DNA from: Arctopsyche grandis
Taxonomy: Eukaryota; Arthropoda; Insecta; Trichoptera; Hydropsychidae
Assembly: GCF_051622035.1 (NCBI RefSeq)
Contig: NC_135358.1
Span: forward strand, 11,724,001 to 11,788,000
Direction: 5' to 3'
Length of the DNA stretch: 64,000 nt
Shown here: piece by piece, positions 56,139 through 64,000 of the stretch
Position numbering within the stretch: the first letter of the stretch is position 1
Layout of the letters: every line of letters begins with the position of its first letter
Made by a program: the position numbers and the translations under genes
The notes under the pieces: generated by a model
The model's database searches: none
Told to the model about the DNA's origin: nothing
Seen by the model: only the letters and a program-made list of their open reading frames with translations

Positions 56139-57818
56139 ATGTCTCAAAGATCAAATGATCAAGAAATAGACAATTTTTTTTTTGACAGTGAAGATGAGGA
56201 TATGGTGGATAACTTGGATGACTTAATTCTCCAATTGAATAATTCTTCAGACGAAGAAGATACTGATGATGACGAACAACCACAACCACCCAAACGCAGT
56301 CGGAATGACGAGAGAAAATGGGAAGATGGCGACTTTACTCCTCAAATACACCCATTCGATAATGCATTATCCGGAATTCAGCCAGGATATCGCATGCAGA
56401 CAGAACTTGATTTTTTCCAACTGTATTTCAATGCCAATGCAATGAACACAATAGTCAAAGAAACAAATAGATACGCCGCTCAAATCAGTAGAAATCTAAG
56501 TGAAAAGTCGAATCTAAAAAAATGGGTTGATACAAATGTTTCGGAGATGTATGTATTTTTGGGTACAATTATGTTGACTAGTCTAGTTGGAAAAAATTCC
56601 ATGAAGGACTATTGGTCCACAAATCCAATCATTGCGACTCCGTTCTTCCGTGTTCTGTTTTCACAGGATCGATTTTTTCTTTTATTACGAGCGCTTCATT
56701 TCACAGACAACACCGTTCGTAATAACGACAGACTATGGAAAATCCGGCCATTATTGGATCCAATCAAAAGATCGTATAAAGAGATATTTTATCCTTTCCA
56801 AAACATATGCATAGACGAAAGTCTGTTGCTTTGGAAAGGACGGTTATCATTTAGAATCTACATTCCCAACAAGCGACATCGCTTTGGAATAAAGCTGTTT
56901 GTCTGTTGTGATGTGGAAACAGGGTATGTTTTGGACATCATTGTGTACACCGGCAAACAAACAGAAATAGAAACAGACCCAGATCTTGGAGTATCTGGGT
57001 CTGTTGTGAAAACAATGGTAAAAGATTACTTGGGAAATGGACATAGATTGTATATTGACAACTGGTATTCCAGTCCGGCACTTTTTGAATATTTATACGA
57101 AAATAAAACCCATGCATGCGGTACCATACGATGCAATAGGAAAGGATTTCCAAAATTTCCCGCAGGAAAACATAAACGTGGGTATGTGGAATTTCTACAT
57201 TGTAACAATTTATTGGCAATAAAATGGATTGACAAACGGGAGGTTCACATGCTCACAAATATTCATGAAAAGAAAATGGTTGAAACAGATGCAATCAATT
57301 ACACGACAGGTGAAAATATCAACAAACCTGAAGCCGTAGTGGAGTATAATTTGAATATGGGCACTGTCGATAAATCAGATATGATGATTAGTTTCATGGA
57401 TACCTCCAGAAAAACATTGAAATGGTACAAAAAGATTTTTTTCCGGTTGATTGATGTGTCCACCCTGAATGCCTACAATTTATATTTAGTAAAGACAGGC
57501 GAGAAACCTCAATTCAGCGACTTTCGGCTAAATATAATAAAACAAATAGTAGAAAACTATCATAAGGTGAGACCATCTCCTTCCGGAGGTAGAAAACCTC
57601 AAGACAATCCTGTGAGACTTACGGCTAGACATTTTCCACATCCAGTGCCTGAAACAGCTGCCCAAGGATCAAGAACGCAGAGAGCATGTCACGTGTGTAG
57701 TCATTCCGTAAGACGCCCAAAAACAAGAAAGGACACACGATGGATGTGTCTTCCATGTGATGTTGCATTATGTGTACATCCTTGTTTTGAAGATTACCAC
57801 ACGAGAAAAAATTATTAA
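56139..57818 (+). CDS. piggyBac transposase (PGBD4-like), intact
   Basis: A DDE/DDD cut-and-paste transposase of 559 residues, typical in length for the family, expected to act in the nucleus on its own TTAA-flanked ends. An acidic N-terminus (residues 1-50) is followed by the DDE_Tnp_1_7 domain (about 85-450). Its catalytic aspartates fit D226 (CIDES), D307 (LYIDNWYS) and D411 (MGTVDKSD, with the neighbouring conserved D414). W429 (KWYKK) matches the conserved post-D3 tryptophan. A C-terminal cysteine-rich zinc-binding domain has the CxxC pairs C517/C520 and C537/C540, plus C545, H547, C549 and H554. The first ATG follows an AATTCAAA leader; no upstream in-frame start is evident. No stops or frameshifts. 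The TATA-like ATAAAAAC near 56053 could belong to its promoter. Confidence 0.96.
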   Translation: MSQRSNDQEIDNFFFDSEDEDMVDNLDDLILQLNNSSDEEDTDDDEQPQPPKRSRNDERKWEDGDFTPQIHPFDNALSGIQPGYRMQTELDFFQLYFNANAMNTIVKETNRYAAQISRNLSEKSNLKKWVDTNVSEMYVFLGTIMLTSLVGKNSMKDYWSTNPIIATPFFRVLFSQDRFFLLLRALHFTDNTVRNNDRLWKIRPLLDPIKRSYKEIFYPFQNICIDESLLLWKGRLSFRIYIPNKRHRFGIKLFVCCDVETGYVLDIIVYTGKQTEIETDPDLGVSGSVVKTMVKDYLGNGHRLYIDNWYSSPALFEYLYENKTHACGTIRCNRKGFPKFPAGKHKRGYVEFLHCNNLLAIKWIDKREVHMLTNIHEKKMVETDAINYTTGENINKPEAVVEYNLNMGTVDKSDMMISFMDTSRKTLKWYKKIFFRLIDVSTLNAYNLYLVKTGEKPQFSDFRLNIIKQIVENYHKVRPSPSGGRKPQDNPVRLTARHFPHPVPETAAQGSRTQRACHVCSHSVRRPKTRKDTRWMCLPCDVALCVHPCFEDYHTRKNY

Positions 57819-58079
57819 TTTTGACGTAAGTTTTATATCAACTTATCTTACATATTTTCAAACTTTTCAATACTAAAGTTATAAAAAATTTGCAGATTCG
57901 TTCCCGTTCAAGACTCCGTGATTGAATAGTCACCAAACCCCACCTATGTACATATCTATATTATAACACGGATAATCAGTGGCAGTAGATTCTACTGAGT
58001 AGACCAAGAATTATTGGAAAATTTTTTTGTTCCTAAGATATTATAAATAAGCTACATATGTACCTATATTATTTTATTT

Positions 58080-58620
58080 TTTGTACCTATATAATTTTTT
58101 GCTATGATCAACCGTAAGAATTGAGTTATAGTTTGTAAAATATCTTTTTATAAAAATCTGTTTTTCAGATAAAAAAAAAAGTTGAGAATCACTAAATGTT
58201 TACCTTTGATTGTAATCTAACTATTACAATAAAATTATGTTTTAGTTTATAAAATATATCATAAATAAATTCTATGTAGATAAGTTTTTCAAGATAAAAA
58301 TAAAAAAAAAGTTGAAAACCACTGATTTCTTTTTCTGTAATCCAATCAGAAGAAATGTTGTATTTTATGAAATATATATTAAATAAATTCATTATAAGAT
58401 AAAAATAAAAAGTTGAGAACCACAAAACCGTCTAAAAAAGTTGAAAACCACTGAACTTTTATTTTTTATTATAATCTCATTATAATAAGAATTAAAATTA
58501 ATTGTAATCTAGTTGGTATAATATATTATAAATAAATCCAGAATAAGTTTTTCGATATGTCAATAAAAAAAGTTGAGGACCACAGAACTTCTTAAAAAAG
58601 GTTGAGAACAACTGAATTTT
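58080..58620 (+). repeat. Degenerate tandem array with hAT-terminus-like motif inside piggyBac
   Basis: An A-run plus GTTGARRACCACTGA-like motif occurs six times in one orientation: 58181, 58311, 58412, 58440, 58572 and 58601. Most are preceded by a related 60-100 base block (TAATCTxxTTATAATAA, ATAAATAAATTC, ATAAGTTTTTC, GATAAAAATAAAA). The motif reads CAGTGGTTTTCAAC on the other strand, like many hAT/Charlie termini. The array lies between the transposase stop and the right terminus. Confidence 0.75.
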
Positions 58621-58747
58621 TAAAATTTAATTTAAAGTTGATTATATGTCATACATTAAATATAATTAAAATCTTCTAATTGAAAAAAAAAAACTCACTC
58701 CTGAGACGTTTCTCATGTAAAAATTAACTCACTACTCAAAAGGTTAA

Positions 58748-59809
58748 CTGGCGCGCTTTAACGACCGTGCGTCGGGAAGCACATGTGAACAAAACAATAA
58801 ATTATTTAATAAAAATTAAAAATCAACTACCTCAATATGTTTTACAATCGATCGCACTGGACCGTACGAATAATTCGCATCAGAAAAGTCCGATTTTATT
58901 TATTCAATTAGAGAGCGAATCGCCCCCGACAGAATGAGGTGGTAAAGGTTGGCGAGGGGGATGCTAATTTAATGGCTATTAAATTCTCTCGGTGCTGACC
59001 TGTCAAAGGACAACAAAAGGCCACGGTTGCAACGGCCCTGTGTACACTAATAATGTATTAGTGTCCTCGACAAACAGAGCTTTCGAAAGCTACATAGTGT
59101 ACCCTTTACACACACGCGAAGCGAATACCATTTACGGCCTATTCGAAAACGAAACGGCACATATGTAGTATTAAAATTTTAATATATACCTACGTATGTA
59201 TATTGAAATTGAGTGAAAGCTCAGATAAGTCGCATCTTCGAAGCGTACCCGTGTACTATTGTAGGAAACTGGCTTAACTGGATTCGCGATTCGTGTTAGC
59301 ATGTTAGCATGTCACACAAAAGGATGCTACTTCGTAACGAGCTAATTTAATTAAAAAATAATTGTGACTATCCAACAAGCATGAGGCGGAAGTACAAATT
59401 TTTATATCACTTTCGGAAGCTATAATTAATGGTGGCATTAAATCTTTAATCGACTACCTATGAATCGGAATGAGCAGCAAAAGGTGAGGATACAAGAACT
59501 GATCGTTCAGTTGGGAGAACCTACCGCAAAGTCAACCCAGTGTTTTACCGGCTCCTTATGCTAATATCCTTTAAAAGAGATCGTCAACCTGTATTGTTGT
59601 AAATGAACAAAATTACCTTAATATATTTATGTATTTTTCAATTGATATTAATTCAATTCCATGAAATTTTTCTGTTAATCATATGCCGATTCAGAAATCA
59701 ACAGTAATGTCAAACATCTTCTATGTACTATGAAAATAAATGCTTGTTTGTCCACTATGAAACCCTAAAGTTTTCAATTGAGTTTCATCAAATATGTTAT
59801 ATGTATTAC
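58748..59809. other. Presumed svp intron with unique island
   Basis: G+C-raised repeat-free sequence runs from about 58840 to 59330, including TGACCTGTCAAAGG, a single nuclear-receptor half-site. A short hairpin ACACTAATA/TATTAGTGT lies near 59044-59064. No coding frame. Confidence 0.35.
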
Positions 59810-60350
59810 ATTACATTCGAAGTATATTTTCAGTTGTAATATATTCTAACTGGCATTTTAGGTCATTTATATTTGAATACAATTCAACGAGTAAATTATA
59901 ACTCTACAAGCGCAAGTACACCATTAATAATGTGCGCCAGTTGTAATAAAACAGTTGAGTTTTGACAGTTACGAAAACTTTAAAATTCAACAATGCGTTA
60001 ATATTTGCTAGATATTACGAATTATGGTATTACGATAACTCTAAGAATATGTTCGAAACGAAAATGTGACTTTCCAACTCAATTTACTAGTCGAGTGACG
60101 GTTTTCACGAAAACCTTTCCTCTCCATCTATCCTGGTACTAAGTTATAGCTGAGATGTATTTTCAGTTGTTATATATTTTGACCTGTAATTCTCCATATG
60201 AATTAACTTACGTGGGTTAGACGGAATATATTCCATCTAGTCAAAATATATTGCAACTGAAAATACTTACAATTCAAATATAACGGTATTTGGTACCAGG
60301 TTAGATGGAATATATTCCTAGTCAAAATATATTATGTACATACTATCAAT
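59810..60350 (-). repeat. MITE family M1, copy 2 (inverted)
   Basis: The reverse complement of copies 1 and 3: AACTCTACAAGCGCAAGTAC, AACAGTTGAGTTTTGACAGT and CTAGTCGAGTGACGGTTTTC. Its right part carries three TCAAAATATATT-type sub-repeats alternating in orientation, slightly more than in the other copies. Confidence 0.7.
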
Positions 60351-60639
60351 CGAGCACTAACTTAGATTGAAAGTACATAGAAAGAATTGACCGAAAAATT
60401 AGCGCTTTTATCAACTTTCATTCGCCCGAGCAATCCAAGATTTTAACCCACTTCATTTTTTCCACATAATAGAAAGTTGTCTTTGGAAAGATTTTGATAT
60501 CGAGTGATTTGAATATCGACTGTTTCCTTTTTCAAAAGAGGAAAGAATGAAAAGTTTCAATTATGATTTTAGTCGTTCTAATTTTGTACGTAGCAGTCTC
60601 AACAGTTATTGTCATCAAAATCGGTCGATCTTGATTTTG

Positions 60640-60775
60640 TAACCATCCATATCTTACCAGATTATATCGCGGTAATCTTTGTAATTTTTTTCAATATCGG
60701 CCGCGATTTGAACCCATAACCTTCAACTGCTAAGCAATTGCCTAATCAGTAAGCTATACTATAGCTTTAAAATAT
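60640..60775 (-). repeat. tRNA-head SINE, second family (S2)
   Basis: On the minus strand, TAGCTTACTGATTAGGC fits an A box and GGGTTCAAATCGCGG a B box, with spacing close to that of a tRNA gene. The rest does not fold as a tRNA and lacks S1 body motifs. One copy only, so the family status is tentative. Confidence 0.45.
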
Positions 60776-60839
60776 ACTCCGGATTCGTGTGCCTTAGTGT
60801 GTGAAGATCGTGATCATAGAGAAGTTGTCTTCCTGATCA

Positions 60840-61170
60840 GCTGTTTCCATTTATTTCTAGATTTGACCACATTCGTATTCGATCTACCTCCACCTTTTCT
60901 TCCCCCTCCACATCACTGACCACAACCAGCTTTTCCAGACTCTCCTGTTCATGCCATGTGACCGAGCTGGAAAATGCATCTCAGCCAGATCGTGGACAGT
61001 AAGAATGGAGACATTTGTACGCATATCGGTCCATGGGATTCTTAGCATCCGCCTCCAGCACTACATCTCAAAAGCATCAATTCTTCGGCCTTCATTGCCC
61101 ACGTCTCCATATAGACAGATAGAAAATATAAGACTCCTTGTGATACGGATTTTGGTGACCTTTTAATAAC
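60840..61170 (-). pseudogene. LINE reverse-transcriptase fragment (RRIDAFEM type)
   Basis: On the minus strand the translation gives KIRITRSLIFSICLYGD, then RRIDAFEM, a stop, CWRRMLRIPWTDMRTNVSIL and MNRRVWKSWLWSV. This is the strongly conserved tail of RTE-type endonuclease/RT proteins in insects, distinct in sequence from the five copies with ATG tails. An in-frame stop replaces the usual Trp after EM. Dead fragment. Confidence 0.75.
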
Positions 61171-61414
61171 TTTGCTTTTCCAGATTTTCTACACTACTAT
61201 ATTAAGTCATAAAAAAGTTGTCGGCACAAATCGGTGGTGGGACTGTAATTCTGCAAGTTTTTTTCTAAACGGAACTTGTCGACCCCTGACCACTGAGGAG
61301 ACCTCCCGACAGATCGGCGATAAAGCGAGCAAGACCTCCTCCAAAGCAAACATCCTCTGACCACGAGAGGTCCGAGTCGCCCACGACCTGTATTGCAGCT
61401 ACCTGCACTCACAG

Positions 61415-61571
61415 TTAACCCTCAGGCTGCCGGCCGGAACAGTAAACATTTCTAATTGTGTATGCGCATGTGCGCACATACATAAATAACCCACTTCATA
61501 TCCCGTTTCGATCGACCGACATTATTACATATTATATCAAACATAAAGAACCGACACATCTAAAGGGTTAA
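61415..61571. repeat. Candidate piggyBac-type MITE, TTAA-flanked
   Basis: TTAA followed by CCCTCAGGCTGCCGG at 61415-61433, and the opposite end, reverse-complemented, TTAA CCCTTTAGATGTGTCGG at 61571. Element length is 149 bp. The termini share CCCT and CGG with one small gap, so relationship to piggyBac is plausible but not certain. Confidence 0.4.
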
Positions 61572-62529
61572 CGCTTTACGGCACAATCAATCGAGTGCGA
61601 TCTTATATGTATATGTATTTTACAACGAGCAATTAATACCAATAAAAAAATGTCTCTAAACTACATTAGCATTTTATGGTGATGCGAATCCTCTGCGTAG
61701 CAATTAAAAATATCGCGAGAATTACCATAAACATACCCTCTTAATAATGATCATAAAATAAGTCATAAATTTAAATTGACCGGACACGTTTGCATCTTGT
61801 ACGATATCTATAGTATAAACAGTACTTATTTATCGATAATTTGTGCATTGCTAATTATTTTCAGAAAATATTTGAACGCTTATCAGTAGTCATAAATGAG
61901 ATTTTAATGGGTTTAATTGATGGCATTGTCAATATACATAAAATCGTATACAAAAAAAGCAGTGGTGTAAAATTTTACGCAAAGCACCTCTTCAACACTT
62001 CTCAAACGGTGAATTTTACGATCGGTGGCACCGGATTTAGACATGATGTCACCGTACAAGATAGCCACTTTGCTAATTCCATTTTACAACTTCCAAAATG
62101 TAAAATTCGAAGCCTCACAAAACAGCAATCGATCACTGTTGTCTTTGGAACTATTATCATTCAGTCTCGATGATGAACTTTCGCTCTAAGCGCCAGTATC
62201 AACAACTTAAGCGATAAGTGAGCAATAAATATATCAAAGTGAGCGTACAAATAAACACATCTGTTTCTGTAAAGTGTGCTGCACATACCGCAGCTTCTAT
62301 GTATGTCTGTAAAAAAGGCAAGTGGAGTACGATAAATCTGTAAGAAGACAGTCGACGCATGCCCGAGACCTGTACAATACGAAATGATAAATAAAGTAAA
62401 AAGCGGACTGAAGTATATACTACATTCGCTCTCACAAGGCAAAATAATATATGTGATTTTGATTAGTTTCAATCTTAGAACCGACGAAAATTTGTAAATT
62501 AACAAACAAAATAGGTCAAATACAATAGG
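61572..62529. other. Presumed svp intron; unassigned 110-codon frame
   Basis: The plus-strand frame at 61841-62173 (beginning MCIANYFQKIFERLSVVINE) is the longest in the region. It shows no recognisable domain and its codons are not distinctive. A 114-codon minus-strand frame overlaps the end. Neither is called as a gene. Confidence 0.3.
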
Positions 62530-63013
62530 GCATATGTTTCAGTTGAAGTATATGTTCCATGTGTAATATATTTTGACAAGCTGGAATACATTCCGATTAG
62601 CCCACGTTAGTTGATTCATATGGCGAATTACATTTCAACTGGTCAAAATATATTACAACTGAAAATACAGTTCAACTATAAGTTGATACCAGGTAAGATG
62701 GAGGGGTTAAGTTTTCGTGAAAACGTCACTCGACTAGTAAATTGAGTTGGTAAGTCACATTTTTGTTTTGAACACATTATTAGAACTGTCATAATACAGT
62801 ACACGTTAACTTTATTGGTAATACCTTTATTGAAATCTAAAGCATTCGTAAAACACATCAGAGTTGTCAAAACTCAACTGCTATATTGCTCATATTGTTG
62901 AAAGTGTATTTGCGCTTGTAGAGATATAATTTACTAGTTGACTTGTATTCGAATATGGATGACCTAAAACTCCAGTTGGAATATATTACAACTGACAATA
63001 CATCTCGACTGTA
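62530..63013 (+). repeat. MITE family M1, copy 3
   Basis: The left end (ATGTTTCAGTTGAAGTATAT...GTAATATATTTTGACAAGC) and the reverse-complemented right end (ATGTTACAGTCGAGATGTAT...GTAATATATTCCAACTGG) give degenerate terminal inverted repeats of about 50 bases. The interior matches copies 1 and 2. Confidence 0.7.
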
Positions 63014-64000
63014 ACATACACATATTACAGTAGGTACTTAACCAAATATGTGAAATAAACTTTATATGCCTGTCTTTCTATACTCTTCCCTTTCTATAAT
63101 TGGTAAGTTTAACTTCTCTCACTTTATGCTAATCAATGCAAATTAAGAAATATACACGTGACATTATTATACTCGGACATATGTACATATATGAATGTAT
63201 GTACTTTTTCTTTATCTAATGAAATATTGTTTAAATTTATAAATTCACATGAGTGAACCGAGTATAAAATCAACACGGCGAAATATATACTACATATATC
63301 ATTAGCACATGTGATGTAAGCCGACACACTAAAACAACTATCTTTTTGTATTCGTGATGAATTGATTGATTCACCTTTCAAACCTTCACACGCGACATTC
63401 CAATTCACACATACTATCTAAAAATACCGCTCCGATTGAAATTGTGCAATGATGCATATAAGAAAATTACATAAAATGATGTAATAAATATACAGCTTAT
63501 CCTTTCGACTTTTCATTTTATGTCGACGGAATGAAAAGCGTCGCGATTCGAAGGCTTAAAGCTTTCTAGACTTGAATCCAATTTGAGTTGGGCTCTTCTG
63601 TGGACGATTCTCAATTGATTCTACATATAATATGTATGTCTATGTATATGTGGATATGTGTAGTCAACAAACATGTGCTTAGCCGTGGATTTGAATGCGG
63701 CACGACAAGAAAAAACCCTTTCGACACGCGGAGCTTAGCGCGCTCCTTTGTCAGAAGTGAACACGAAACCGCCAAAGTAAACGGTGTCTCGCTTCAAGTG
63801 GATAAACATGATTATTTTTTTGAATGTTTCATGTAAGAATCGATTACTGTTTTATTAACAATAATATTACATCATAAGATGCTTAGCATACAAATTTTCT
63901 TATTACGACTACGAGCTTATACGTTTACAAATGTGATAGGAAAAAAAGGCGATTTCCATATATTTACAATATTTATAATTATATAATATTTTATACTCAA
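63014..64000. other. Presumed svp intron, no gene seen
   Basis: A+T-rich with ACATATGTACATATATG repeats, and a small G+C-raised part near 63680-63790. The frames at 63133-63408 and 63588-63836 are unrecognised. Confidence 0.35.

Larger units (their letters stand above)
55401..58743 (+). mobile_element. Complete piggyBac transposon with TTAA target duplication
   Basis: TTAA precedes (55397-55400) and follows (58744-58747). The left terminus is CCCTTTGAGGAGTACGG and the right terminus, reverse-complemented, CCTTTTGAGTAGTGAG (11 of the first 13 positions identical). The 3343-bp element contains one intact transposase gene, a twin-palindrome region at the 5' end and a degenerate tandem array at the 3' end. 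With both ends and an undamaged ORF it may be autonomous. It lies antisense to svp within the inferred intron. Confidence 0.95.

Noticed and set aside
61841..62173. 110-codon plus-strand frame as a possible small gene
   Set aside because: No domain, no splice or promoter context, overlapping frame on the other strand; insufficient support.

Overview
This is an insect genomic window of about two-thirds A+T. It has long non-coding stretches, very many ACATATGTATGTA-type microsatellites, and dozens of degraded mobile-element pieces. It contains one recognisable host gene fragment: the last coding exon of seven-up (svp, the COUP-TF/NR2F orphan nuclear receptor) on the minus strand at 29450-29724. 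The codons match the insect Svp ligand-binding-domain C-terminus closely. The order of insect cannot be settled from what is visible.

Layout. Positions 1-28.8 kb lie downstream of svp and hold no gene I can recognise, only LINE fragments, SINEs, hAT and TA-flanked elements and palindromic MITEs. Positions 28.8-29.7 kb are the svp terminal exon. The Svp frame stays open for 202 codons beyond two closely spaced TGA codons, ending at a TAG at 28808; this is the most interesting host-gene observation. From 29.73 kb to the window end I infer the svp intron, because a good 3' splice site abuts the exon and no upstream exon was found. That interval holds a perfect nuclear-receptor DR1 site at 36251-36263, several GC-raised unique islands that could be regulatory DNA, and more mobile elements.

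The best-preserved mobile element is a complete piggyBac transposon (55401-58743). It has TTAA on both sides, matching terminal repeats, an intact 559-codon transposase with the DDD triad and a C-terminal zinc-binding domain, and an odd array of hAT-terminus-like motifs in its 3' part. Other elements include two 3' pieces of one jockey-like LINE in opposite orientation (930-2041 and 39197-40140), five RTE-like LINE 3' ends with ATG-repeat tails, and two decayed hAT elements (7276-8309 and 52927-53813). There are also a Tc1/mariner-type remnant beside the svp splice site (29835-30606), a tRNA-derived SINE family with six copies, a 299-bp TTAA-flanked foldback element (19932-20230), a hairpin hAT MITE nested in an LINE tail (40337-40510), and several MITE families with two to four copies each.

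No tRNA, rRNA, CRISPR or prokaryotic-type operon was seen. The window looks like the gene desert and long intron of a developmental regulator, colonised repeatedly by DNA transposons.
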